Shown one piece after another: positions 6,072-14,110 of a stretch of DNA of 64,000 nt (positions within the stretch are counted from its first letter, which is position 1; every line of letters begins with the position of its first letter). The stretch covers positions 1-64,000 of IMG/VR virus record IMGVR_UViG_3300010370_002417, one strand, 5' to 3'. Made by a program: the position numbers and the translations under genes. Below the pieces are notes generated by a model. The model ran no database searches. It saw only the letters and a program-made list of their open reading frames with translations, and had not been told where the DNA came from. The DNA comes from a virus.

Positions 6072-6775
6072 CGAATCATCCTATCAAAATAATTCTTCTT
6101 TGCTACGTATGTTTGATTATCATACTTGCGCGGACCTTTACCAGTCCAGATCGTCGTTCCTTCGACAAACTCCCAATCCATAAACTGCGAATCAAAATAG
6201 TCGAAGCGATAGTCAGATATGTGTCTTTCATACGTTTCGTTGATAGCCACTTGATCTAGGAACCACAATACAGGCCCCTTGCGAATGCGGAAAGCAACTT
6301 CTTCAGCGAACTCTACTGCGTCGCGTGAGTAATATACTGCGCCCGCTGCGATCTTAGTACCGCGACTTTCCCATCCTTGTGTACCTTCCAGCGACTCGCG
6401 AATAAACAATCCGATCTGACCAGTAGGCTCTTCGATCTTCTTCATAATCAGACAATCTGTATCAATCACAAGATACGTATCGTCCGTGTATCTAAGACGA
6501 TTACCTACTGTAACAAATCTATCGCAAGCAAATATAGTTCTCAGTTGCTCTTTATCTTTTGCGCCCGTGAACATATCTCCCCATGAGAACGTAAACGTAG
6601 CAGAAGTCATGCTTTCCCATTTACCACTAAGATAGTGAAGGAAGTCGACTTCCGTCGGCGAAGCATTGACAACATGAAGATGAAGATTGTTTCCAGCGAC
6701 AGCAGCCGAAGCAACTAACGCTGGAGCGTGTAGGGTTAGATAGATGGAATCACACGACGCAAACAATTTGAACAT
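6068..6775 (-). CDS. GT-A-fold glycosyltransferase-like protein
   Basis: A 235-residue protein with an N-terminal Rossmann-like start (FKLFASCDSIYLTLHAPAL) and the acidic motif YLVIDTDCLIM, a DxD site for a metal-nucleotide sugar. Later VLWFLDQVAINETY resembles the GT8-type LDQD region. It overlaps the upstream gene by one base (TAATG) and the downstream one by ATGA, indicating tight co-translation. Substrate unknown: surface polysaccharide, virion protein or modified DNA are all possible. Confidence 0.6.
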   Translation of the reverse strand: MFKLFASCDSIYLTLHAPALVASAAVAGNNLHLHVVNASPTEVDFLHYLSGKWESMTSATFTFSWGDMFTGAKDKEQLRTIFACDRFVTVGNRLRYTDDTYLVIDTDCLIMKKIEEPTGQIGLFIRESLEGTQGWESRGTKIAAGAVYYSRDAVEFAEEVAFRIRKGPVLWFLDQVAINETYERHISDYRFDYFDSQFMDWEFVEGTTIWTGKGPRKYDNQTYVAKKNYFDRMIR

Positions 6776-7503
6776 TACTGACCTATGATATTATACTCGC
6801 CAAAGGTTTCGTTACTGAGTTGCGGCGTGTATCCATTAAGAACTGCTTCTGCGCGCATATCGTGCCACAATTTCACGAGATCTTGACGCGGATGCTCTTC
6901 GCCTTTGCCCGTGAACCAAGCAGGCCTCCACGGCTGGGTACTCATCTTAGTATAATGCAAGTGCCAGATGTTGTCAATAGATAATCCATCGCCGTCATGA
7001 CAATTCCAACGTGGATCGAGGTCTAGCACATAATCAGATCCAGAGAACATACCGATATAACGATGATGGATATCTGGATTTGGTTTCATGCGCGCAGTGG
7101 GCATCAATAGATCACCCATACGTTCGTTGTCAAATACGATAACACAAAACTCGTGGCCACCAAAGCGAGCACCGCGGCGAGCAGCCAAGGGATGATTTTT
7201 AAGATCCACCGAAAAAAGATCAGAAATGTCACGAAGATTAAGCTGATCAACATCCATGTAAATAGCGCGACCATGATAACCACATACCTCTGGAATAGCC
7301 CAACGGAAGCCTGAGAAAGGAGTAGACCAGCGTTGAGTCTGCCATCCACCCCAAGGACTATCCTCGTCCTTTGTCTGTCGCATCCACGTAATATCTAGCG
7401 GATGCGACGTATTCTTACGCAGCGTATATTCTAATACCATTTCGGCTTCAGCGTCTTCGTTGTTAGCCGATGTTCCAACGAATATGCGGATCGGTTCAAT
7501 CAT
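6775..7503 (-). CDS. GT8-like glycosyltransferase
   Basis: A 242-residue protein beginning MIEPIRIFVGTSANNEDAEA with the DxD motif AIYMDVDQLNL at about residue 82, typical of GT-A glycosyltransferases acting on nucleotide sugars. The C-terminal HLHYTKMSTQPWRP resembles the HxxGxxKPW motif of GT8 enzymes. First gene of the three-transferase set, and coupled by ATGA to the membrane protein upstream. Confidence 0.7.
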   Translation of the reverse strand: MIEPIRIFVGTSANNEDAEAEMVLEYTLRKNTSHPLDITWMRQTKDEDSPWGGWQTQRWSTPFSGFRWAIPEVCGYHGRAIYMDVDQLNLRDISDLFSVDLKNHPLAARRGARFGGHEFCVIVFDNERMGDLLMPTARMKPNPDIHHRYIGMFSGSDYVLDLDPRWNCHDGDGLSIDNIWHLHYTKMSTQPWRPAWFTGKGEEHPRQDLVKLWHDMRAEAVLNGYTPQLSNETFGEYNIIGQ

Positions 7504-8213
7504 TCTTTCTTATCTCCAAGGATCTGCAACAGGCTCATGAATATATTGATGAAGTCGAGATAGAGCTGCAACGCACCAAACACACCAGCCTTCTCGCGCT
7601 CTACACCTTCGATTGTGTCATACGTTTCTTTGATGTTTTGCGTATCATAGGCTGTAAGACCCGTGAAGATAAGAACACCAAGACAGCTGATTGCGAAAGC
7701 AAACATAGAGCTCTGCAGGAATAGATTAATTAGTCCGGCGACTACCAATCCCATCGCTCCCATGATAAGAAACGATCCCATGCTCGTCAGATCGCGCTTT
7801 GTCGTGTAGCCGTAGATTGACGCGAGCCCAAACGTCGACGCGGCGATGAAAAACACTTGTGCGATACTTCCTAGCTTGAACACCAGAAAGATTGACGACA
7901 GCGATAGACCCATCAAAGCAGCAAATGCAAAGAGAGCCATCTGTGCGCTTCTAACAGTGAACTTCTCAAAGAAGAACGCAAAAGCAAAAGAAGCAGCCAG
8001 CGGAGCGAAGATGGCGATCCACTTGAACGATGTGCCCCAGATGAGCGCCATAAGAGTAGGATTAAAGTTGAGTCCCATTGCTACAAGACCACTGATACCC
8101 AAAGCAACAGTCATGTAGTTGTAGACCTGCAACATATGATTGCGCAGACCGAGATCATATGCTAGACGATCTGCTTCTGTCGGGATTGTGTTGAAGGGAA
8201 TGTAACCGTTCAT
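7500..8213 (-). CDS. Bax inhibitor-1/YccA-family membrane protein
   Basis: A 237-residue integral membrane protein with about seven transmembrane helices and the family signature LTAYDTQNIKETYD near the C-terminus, where the Asp pair is linked in homologues to pH and Ca2+ gating. Bacterial relatives (YccA) modulate the FtsH protease and protect against membrane-protein stress. In a phage it could restrain FtsH or delay membrane damage before programmed lysis (inference). Loop QLYLDFINIFMSLLQILG is also typical. Coupled by ATGA to the glycosyltransferase set. Confidence 0.9.
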   Translation of the reverse strand: MNGYIPFNTIPTEADRLAYDLGLRNHMLQVYNYMTVALGISGLVAMGLNFNPTLMALIWGTSFKWIAIFAPLAASFAFAFFFEKFTVRSAQMALFAFAALMGLSLSSIFLVFKLGSIAQVFFIAASTFGLASIYGYTTKRDLTSMGSFLIMGAMGLVVAGLINLFLQSSMFAFAISCLGVLIFTGLTAYDTQNIKETYDTIEGVEREKAGVFGALQLYLDFINIFMSLLQILGDKKE

Positions 8214-8216
8214 CTA

Positions 8217-8816
8217 TTATCTCCTCTTAAAGAACATACCTGTACGTTGCATAAAAGGCTTTTGCATTGTCGATACTTCTCTGATCTTCATCGTCACGTC
8301 GTGATCATACTCCAATCCATACTTATTAAACACATCATGCCAGTATTCTTCTTCGCGACAATTAACATGATGATGACCAGGATAACCCGGCGGAGCAGCA
8401 GTTGCTACGACATATTTACAACGCGCGAAGTCCTGCATATAATTGTCTTGATACTTTTCTTCTACGTGTTCAAGAAACTCGACGCTCCAGCCAAGATCAA
8501 ACTCGCGAGTCCACTGTGTAGGACCAACTGTGTAGTCGTGAATCATAACGCGAACATCTTGTGGGCGCTCGACAGTCCAGTCGCCGTCAACGCCTACTGC
8601 ATCAAGCCCGCGCATCTGTGCCAACTCAACCATACCGCCAGGACCGCATCCAATATCTAGGAACGTCTTTATATTATACTGATTGACAAGAAATGTCAAT
8701 ACCCCACGATCATTGTGGGTCTTGTTGAGATGACCGCCCAGATGCGAGGGAAGAGAATCTGGATTTACTTCTGATGTGTTCTGGGCTTCGATGCCACTTA
8801 CCGTTGATGTTGTCAT
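8217..8816 (-). CDS. SAM-dependent methyltransferase
   Basis: A 199-residue class I methyltransferase: motif I FLDIGCGPGGMVELA (about residues 52-66), an acidic end to strand 2 (VGVDGD) and a motif IV-like region WSVEFLEHVEE. SHLGGHLNKTHNDRGVL before motif I is shared with phage methyltransferases I have seen. No target-recognition domain is visible; a small or glycan acceptor is possible given the neighbouring transferases. Its first 107 bases overlap the end of the upstream gene in another frame, and no clear ribosome binding site is seen. Confidence 0.75.
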   Translation of the reverse strand: MTTSTVSGIEAQNTSEVNPDSLPSHLGGHLNKTHNDRGVLTFLVNQYNIKTFLDIGCGPGGMVELAQMRGLDAVGVDGDWTVERPQDVRVMIHDYTVGPTQWTREFDLGWSVEFLEHVEEKYQDNYMQDFARCKYVVATAAPPGYPGHHHVNCREEEYWHDVFNKYGLEYDHDVTMKIREVSTMQKPFMQRTGMFFKRR

Positions 8817-9174
8817 TTATATAATCATCCCGTTCCAATACTTCATGCGCAAACTGTTCGCGCACTTCTTCATAATTTACGCGTCCCTTTGTACTGTGTA
8901 GCGAGATGATCTCTCGCCTGAACAAAGATTTGTTTGTTGTTTTGATTTGTTCTTTGAGAACTTCACTGGAACCGTAATATGATTTCCAGTCTGATTCTGA
9001 ACGTTGGCGACGGGACTTACCCTTCGCTTTTCTGACAGACCAGAAGTACTTGCGACCAATGTACTTCTGGCCTGCTGGTGTTGTGATAATATATACGAAA
9101 CCGTACGAGTTCCCGATATCCTCACTATCAAACTCTTTTCCGTCAAATGTCCACGGATTCTCATATGAAGCCAT
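8710..9174 (-). CDS. GIY-YIG-like nuclease-fold phage protein
   Basis: A 154-residue protein. GFVYIITTPAGQKYIGRKYF (about residues 26-45) resembles the GIY-YIG signature, followed by a basic segment and WKSYYGSSEVLKE. Homologues are frequent in large phages and are annotated as putative endonucleases; the catalytic Arg and Glu cannot be assigned with certainty. It may be a homing or DNA-processing enzyme. Its 3' end overlaps the methyltransferase gene by 107 bases, so the last 35 residues are constrained by two frames or partly dispensable. Confidence 0.65.
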   Translation of the reverse strand: MASYENPWTFDGKEFDSEDIGNSYGFVYIITTPAGQKYIGRKYFWSVRKAKGKSRRQRSESDWKSYYGSSEVLKEQIKTTNKSLFRREIISLHSTKGRVNYEEVREQFAHEVLERDDYINDNINGKWHRSPEHIRSKSRFSSLASGRSSQQDPQ

Positions 9175-9189
9175 GAACTTATATAGTTG

Positions 9190-10125
9190 TCACCACGCTT
9201 TCATAATATTAGACTTCTCTTCCTTTGACAGTGGAACATAATCTAATTCGTCTGCAATCGCGTCACCGTTCTCGAAAGCCCATCTAAAAAAGTTGAACGC
9301 TTCTTTTTGAGCTGTTTCGTTGACAGGTTTCTTGTACATTATAATATACGTTGGTGCAGCAATAGGCCAGTCGCCACTTTGAAATGATTGCTTTCCTGCG
9401 CGAACAATTTTCGTCGACGATTCGCCGCAGGCGTCCGTATAGTTAATCTGTAGAGTCGAATAACTGAGCTTGTTTTGTTTTGCATAAGCATACTCGACGT
9501 ATCCAATGGAGTTCTTAGTTTGTGCTACATTACCTGCAACGCCTTCGTTTCCTCTAGCGCCAACTCCTACAGGCCATTCAAGCGCAGTTCCTACACCGAC
9601 CTTGCTTTTCCACTCATCAGAAACAGACGCAAGATATCTAGCAAAGATAAACGTAGTACCAGAACCGTCACTTCTACGAACTACAGATATGTTTGTGTTA
9701 GGTAGATTGACGTTTGGATTCAGCTTCTTGATAGCTTCGTCATTCCACTTGCTGATCTTACCGAGATAAATGTTGGCTACCGTAGGACCATCAAGAACTA
9801 AATCAGAAATCCCCTCAAGATTATAAACTATCACGTTTCCGCCAATAACAGTTGGAAACTGAAACATTCCGTCCTTATCCAACTGTTGTTGTGTGAGGGG
9901 CATATCAGAAGCGCCAAACGTAACAGTCTTGGATTGGATTTGCTTAATACCTGCGCCCGAACCAACAGACTGATAGTTTACTTGCTTCCCCGTCTCCTTC
10001 TTATATGCGTCAGCCCACTTAGAATATACTGGATACGGGAATGTTGCTCCAGCTCCTGTGACGTCTGACGCATATACGTTAGTAGAAATTAAAATAGAAA
10101 ATACGAGTGCTAATAGCTTATTCAT
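9190..10125 (-). CDS. pstS: Periplasmic phosphate-binding protein PstS
   Basis: A 311-residue substrate-binding protein of the Pst phosphate ABC transporter. Signal peptide MNKLLALVFSILISTNVYA, then SDVTGAGATFPYPVYSKW, VGSGAGIKQI and RRSDGSGTTFIF, the loops that hold phosphate in PstS. Phage-borne pstS is known from cyanophages, where it boosts phosphate uptake for phage DNA synthesis. Here no transporter subunits accompany it, so the product must work with the host PstCAB. No convincing Pho box is seen; the start overlaps the upstream zinc-ribbon gene. Its AT-rich codons suggest acquisition. Confidence 0.93.
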   Translation of the reverse strand: MNKLLALVFSILISTNVYASDVTGAGATFPYPVYSKWADAYKKETGKQVNYQSVGSGAGIKQIQSKTVTFGASDMPLTQQQLDKDGMFQFPTVIGGNVIVYNLEGISDLVLDGPTVANIYLGKISKWNDEAIKKLNPNVNLPNTNISVVRRSDGSGTTFIFARYLASVSDEWKSKVGVGTALEWPVGVGARGNEGVAGNVAQTKNSIGYVEYAYAKQNKLSYSTLQINYTDACGESSTKIVRAGKQSFQSGDWPIAAPTYIIMYKKPVNETAQKEAFNFFRWAFENGDAIADELDYVPLSKEEKSNIMKAW

Positions 10126-10258
10126 CGTCTTCCTCTAGCTCTTCGATCTCGACGTCATCCGCGTCTGCACCGCAGAAAGGGCAATAGATTGGATCTAGCT
10201 TCTTTCCGCGCTTTTCGTAGCAGATAAGATACTCATATTCGCCACACGGGCAAGTCAT
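10118..10258 (-). CDS. 46-residue zinc-ribbon protein
   Basis: ATG at 10258 after AGAAGG; product begins MTCPCGEYEYLICYEKRGKK. CPC near the start and CPFCG later form a likely zinc ribbon, and the tail is highly acidic (ADDVEIEELEEDDE). Such phage peptides may bind host RNA polymerase or act as small adaptors (inference). It overlaps pstS by eight bases and follows the ribonucleotide reductase gene by 17, so all three are probably co-transcribed. Confidence 0.6.
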   Translation of the reverse strand: MTCPCGEYEYLICYEKRGKKLDPIYCPFCGADADDVEIEELEEDDE

Positions 10259-10275
10259 ATCCTTCTCTGGCACAA

Positions 10276-12183
10276 TCAGACCTCACAGCCGCCCGCGACG
10301 CAAGCAAGTTCCTGCGCTCCCGTTGTAGTGTCGGTCTTTTCATAGTCTCTGAGCTTATTCCAGTCAATCGCCTTAGGCATCTTCGCAGCGAATGCTTCGT
10401 AGTCTTCCTTCGAGCAATCCTGATAAGGTGCTTGCGCATAAACGTGATCGCTGAATGGAAGGAACGAAACGCCAGACATCTTATCGAAGTGATTGTATAC
10501 CCACGCTCCAACGTCGAGCCACTCGTGTTCCTTGACGGAGATAGTGACAGATGGCTTATGCTCGCACCAGTGATCCTGATACGTAACCCAAAGTTCCAGC
10601 TGCTCGATAGCGGACATATCCGTACGGAACACAGCGTTCTCTGGTGCCTTCATTGGGAATGAGAACACATATACGTTGTTTGGGCGCATCGCGCAATCTT
10701 CGACCGGAACACCAGCGTCGATCATCAGCTGGGCCAGAGGATCCTTTTTATCAGCACGAACGGTGCGAATGTAATAAGGATTATGGCGAGCATGGATACC
10801 ACTAGCAGAATCACACAGCTGAGAAACAGTGCCAGAGGGCTTGACACAAGTGACAGCAGCAGACTGCGGTATACCCAGGTCCTTCGAGAACTTTGCATTG
10901 GTAGACACTGCGATTGCTCTAAGCTCTTCGAGTCTCTCAGCAAGTCCCGGTAGTTTTCCATTTGTGAGCTCATTGTCCATGATACCAGTTAGGGAAACAC
11001 CAAGAAGCCTCTCTTCCTCGCAGTTCTTTTTCCACGCGGAAGAAAGATAGCGGAAGTTCGTAAGGGTAGACTGCCATGTGCCAAGGATAGTCGCCCAGTA
11101 TACCTTTTCTTTCAGATCTTCCATCGTATCCGTCGCGCGGATAACAACTTCCGTCAGATTGCAAAATTCCTTGTCGCGTAGAATGATCTCTGAGCATGGG
11201 TTAGTTCCAAAGTCGAAGTTAGGATCACGACGACCGTGCTTGTTGACAGTCGCTTTTGCTGATGCACGATTGAAGATGCCGCGCTCACCAGACTTAGATT
11301 CATAGAGAGACTTCCATTCTTCCATGAACAAACCAATATCTGGCTTTTCCTTATAGACAGCTGAGTTGTTAGCTAATGCTCGCTGAGACTGATCCATCCA
11401 CCATTGACCAGACTTGGCAACACGCATACGATCGTCAGATAGATCAGAGAGAGAAATAAGTGCAGAACGGCGCACACCACCAACAACGACGATGTCAGCA
11501 ATCTTACAGACGATATCATGGCATTCCAACGTATTGAGACGACGACCAGCAGCCTTCTTGAATATATCAACGCAGAACTTGAACAGTGCGTCAAGCGGCT
11601 CTGGACCAGAAGCACGACCACCAAATGTCTTGAGAGGTGTTCCTGCTGGGCGAATCTTGCTGAGATCCCACTTCGGAATCTGACCAGAATAGAGAAGATG
11701 AACAAGTTCCTTGAGAGCCTTAGCCCAACCGAGCTTGGAGTCGGCTACCATGATGGTCGTATCGGAAGGATGAAAATCTTCTGCGATAACTGGAAGTTGC
11801 TCGACGTCCTTTGACTCGACAGAGAATCCAACGCCTGTGCCATTCATGAGAATGTACAGAATCTCGTCAAACGAGCGTGGCGTATTGACTGCAACATACG
11901 AGCAGTTATATGCAGCAACGTTCTCGCGCTTGAGAGCTTCGCCGGCAGTCATAACGCAACGCATAGATGGCATGACTTTCTGTGACAGAACAGCGTCTTC
12001 CAGCTCTCTACGATAGTCCTTGATATCGTAGCCGTGCTGCTCCTTCAGATGAGACTCAAAGAAATTGAAGAAACGACCAATAGTTTCATCCCAACTTTCT
12101 CTACGACCTTCATCCCAAAGAAAACGTGAATAGCGCGACAGATGGATGAATTGTTGATAGAGCGTGGGAAGTGAATTTGACAT
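10276..12183 (-). CDS. nrdJ: Class II (adenosylcobalamin-dependent) ribonucleoside-triphosphate reductase
   Basis: A 635-residue enzyme converting NTPs to dNTPs with a B12-generated thiyl radical. The key residues match Lactobacillus leichmannii RTPR: Cys94 and Cys341 as reducing pair, Cys330 as radical site in NPCSEI with Asn328 and Glu332, and the same 11-residue gap between the last two cysteines. The C-terminal CVAGGC (628-633) is the redox shuttle. It is about 100 residues shorter than that enzyme. GGAG precedes the ATG. Oxygen-independent dNTP supply for replication; adenosylcobalamin must come from the host. Confidence 0.93.
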   Translation of the reverse strand: MSNSLPTLYQQFIHLSRYSRFLWDEGRRESWDETIGRFFNFFESHLKEQHGYDIKDYRRELEDAVLSQKVMPSMRCVMTAGEALKRENVAAYNCSYVAVNTPRSFDEILYILMNGTGVGFSVESKDVEQLPVIAEDFHPSDTTIMVADSKLGWAKALKELVHLLYSGQIPKWDLSKIRPAGTPLKTFGGRASGPEPLDALFKFCVDIFKKAAGRRLNTLECHDIVCKIADIVVVGGVRRSALISLSDLSDDRMRVAKSGQWWMDQSQRALANNSAVYKEKPDIGLFMEEWKSLYESKSGERGIFNRASAKATVNKHGRRDPNFDFGTNPCSEIILRDKEFCNLTEVVIRATDTMEDLKEKVYWATILGTWQSTLTNFRYLSSAWKKNCEEERLLGVSLTGIMDNELTNGKLPGLAERLEELRAIAVSTNAKFSKDLGIPQSAAVTCVKPSGTVSQLCDSASGIHARHNPYYIRTVRADKKDPLAQLMIDAGVPVEDCAMRPNNVYVFSFPMKAPENAVFRTDMSAIEQLELWVTYQDHWCEHKPSVTISVKEHEWLDVGAWVYNHFDKMSGVSFLPFSDHVYAQAPYQDCSKEDYEAFAAKMPKAIDWNKLRDYEKTDTTTGAQELACVAGGCEV

Positions 12184-12243
12184 AGGTTACTCCGTTTCTT
12201 ATTTCTTAGACAATAAATCTCATGCACAGACGTTGCGCCTGCG

Positions 12244-13251
12244 TTAGCATTTTTTCCAATCTCGGATAGCCAGTTTGAGGGCGAGACCCTTAAACGTGGA
12301 TTTATTTAGTATGTACTCAATCTCAGAACTACTGCATCCAGATAAAATAGCATCATTTATATCTTTATAATTCCAAGACGAATTCCAAATAACCATAGGA
12401 TATCCACGTCCAGCGAATGTTTCAACACGCTTCACAACCTGTTTGTTGCGAGGCTGATTATCGAAGATAAGAACTACGTTCTCACCGCTAATGTTATATA
12501 GGGCCCGCGCAAAGTCTGTTCCTCCCGCAGCGATAGCATTGTCAAGAAACATACTATCAATTGGGCCCTCTGTGACGTATATAGTCTTTCCGCGTTTTAT
12601 GCGATCTAGACCATAGATCAACGGATCGTCGGTAATTCTTACAGTCACGTATCGCAACGTGGAGTTACCCATAGCGCGACCAGTCACGCCAGTAAGCAAT
12701 CCATCTTCACGTCGAAATGGAATAACCAAACGCTCATCGGAAGCCAAACGACCTTCGTATGCAGGATTAAGCTGTTCTAGGATTTTCATATCGCGAGCGT
12801 AATAAAGATCTTCCCAACGTTCTTTGGGTATCTTTCGCGACTTAACATACTCAACTGCGCGATGATGCGATGGTAGTAAATCCACTCGATGAAGCAAATC
12901 GTCGAGAATAATTGATGGACGTACTACTACGGCTTCTTCTTTAGGAATGACGAAAGTTTCATTGTTAGCCGCAACGCGCTCTTTGTAAGATTCCAGCCTG
13001 TAAGCTCGAGCAAGACCAGGATCAACAAGATCAATGAGCTTACCAAGGCTAGCGCCCACGTCGCAATTATGACACTTGTATATAAGCCCACCGGATTTCT
13101 CAAACAGATAGCCGCGAGCCTTCAGTTTGTTTTTCTGAGAGTCGCCGCAGAAGGGACAACGAAAGTTATAGATTCGATCAGACTTCCGCTTGAACAGCGA
13201 AAGCCTGTGCGAGATCATCTGTGCATACTTGTGATCAGTGATAGCAGACAT
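12244..13251 (-). CDS. 61: DNA primase (T4 gp61-like)
   Basis: A 335-residue primase that makes RNA primers with the gp41 helicase. The N-terminus has a zinc finger (FRCPFCGDS with KCHNCDVG) and the middle a TOPRIM-like core: IYVTEGPIDSMF (about 225) and VVLIFDNQPRN. No Shine-Dalgarno sequence precedes the ATG; instead TATAAT ends six bases upstream, so the start codon coincides with the predicted transcription start and the mRNA is probably leaderless. Confidence 0.92.
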   Translation of the reverse strand: MSAITDHKYAQMISHRLSLFKRKSDRIYNFRCPFCGDSQKNKLKARGYLFEKSGGLIYKCHNCDVGASLGKLIDLVDPGLARAYRLESYKERVAANNETFVIPKEEAVVVRPSIILDDLLHRVDLLPSHHRAVEYVKSRKIPKERWEDLYYARDMKILEQLNPAYEGRLASDERLVIPFRREDGLLTGVTGRAMGNSTLRYVTVRITDDPLIYGLDRIKRGKTIYVTEGPIDSMFLDNAIAAGGTDFARALYNISGENVVLIFDNQPRNKQVVKRVETFAGRGYPMVIWNSSWNYKDINDAILSGCSSSEIEYILNKSTFKGLALKLAIRDWKKC

Positions 13252-13257
13252 AGATTC

Positions 13258-13286
13258 ATTATAATAAGCTCAAGAAAGATTGTCAA
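13258..13286 (-). promoter_or_regulatory. Consensus early promoter of the primase gene, leaderless geometry
   Basis: TTGACA (13286-13281), 17-base spacer, TATAAT (13263-13258): a perfect sigma70 consensus. Six bases then separate the -10 box from the ATG. Confidence 0.85.
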
Positions 13287-13289
13287 GAA

Positions 13290-13649
13290 CTATCTCTTTG
13301 GTGGCTGGGGTTTATCGGTCTTGTAGTATTTCTGATAGGCTGCGATTACAGCTTGTTGCTGCTGAATATATCGACGGAGTTCTGCAACGTTCATCGACAG
13401 ATTCTGATAGCCTTGTGGCGTAATAGCAAACAACACAGCATTTCCGCCGCGACCTTCGATCTCTTTAATCTTTGCTTCATAGTTCTCTGGCGTGATGATA
13501 GTCCATGTAACATTGGCCTGAGAAACTGGAGCAACAGTAGGAACGACAAGTTCTGCTCTCTCATAGAGAACCGGCTTATCTAGGACTTTAGCTGTTTCGG
13601 AGCAGCCGGCTAGTCCAAGAGCACACAACGCAATAACTAAATTCTTCAT
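13290..13649 (-). CDS. Lipoprotein, probable outer-membrane spanin subunit
   Basis: A 119-residue lipoprotein: signal MKNLVIALCALGLAGC with the lipobox at Cys16, then a Pro/Val region and a charged helix-rich C-terminus (LRRYIQQQQAVIAAYQKYY). It follows, with an ATGA overlap, a gene for a single-pass coiled-coil protein, the classic order inner spanin then outer spanin. The pair would join inner and outer membranes for the last step of lysis. The role is assigned from architecture and order only. Confidence 0.65.
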   Translation of the reverse strand: MKNLVIALCALGLAGCSETAKVLDKPVLYERAELVVPTVAPVSQANVTWTIITPENYEAKIKEIEGRGGNAVLFAITPQGYQNLSMNVAELRRYIQQQQAVIAAYQKYYKTDKPQPPKR

Positions 13650-14107
13650 GGTTTTTCCTTCGCAATCAACTCCTTAATAAGATCATTACATATTCCATTT
13701 CTTACTTTACCACTCTTTTCATCAGTTGTCAAGTTCGCACCTGTAATAAGTTCATTGCAACGCAGCGCATCTTTTGTGCCGCGATTGACTTTCATTTCGG
13801 TTTCGTCTGGATTCTTAAGAGACGACGCAGCCAAATCGCGATTAGCAAACTTCTGACTCAGCTGAGCAACTTCTTGCTGCGTGTCAGAAAACTTCTTAGC
13901 CATTTCATTATTAAGTTGCTGCATCTTGCGAACGTCTTCTTGCTGTTTCTCAAGAACGACTTTCTGCTGCTCAATAACCCCTTCCATTCGTTGCTGAATT
14001 TCGGCTGCTGCTTCGAGCTTGCCCTGAAGAGCCATGATATAGAAATATCCGCTAGTCATCACAGTGAATAATACACAAGCGATTATTAGCTTGATCTTCA
14101 GTCCCAT
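13646..14107 (-). CDS. Probable inner-membrane spanin subunit
   Basis: A 153-residue protein with one N-terminal transmembrane helix (about residues 7-27), a long Gln/Glu/Lys-rich coiled coil (about 30-95) and a periplasmic tail containing two Cys (RCNELI, GICNDL). This is the layout of Rz-type i-spanins. It overlaps the lipoprotein gene. A holin-like gene lies 900 bases upstream, while the GH19 endolysin lies far away at 35876, so the lysis genes are split. Confidence 0.7.
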   Translation of the reverse strand: MGLKIKLIIACVLFTVMTSGYFYIMALQGKLEAAAEIQQRMEGVIEQQKVVLEKQQEDVRKMQQLNNEMAKKFSDTQQEVAQLSQKFANRDLAASSLKNPDETEMKVNRGTKDALRCNELITGANLTTDEKSGKVRNGICNDLIKELIAKEKP

Positions 14108-14110
14108 GAC

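Noticed and set aside
8671-8699. TTGACA-N17-TAATAT match inside the methyltransferase gene
   Set aside because: It lies in coding sequence with no gene start nearby; the paired TTGACA/TGTCAA arms in a GC-poor patch could arise by chance.
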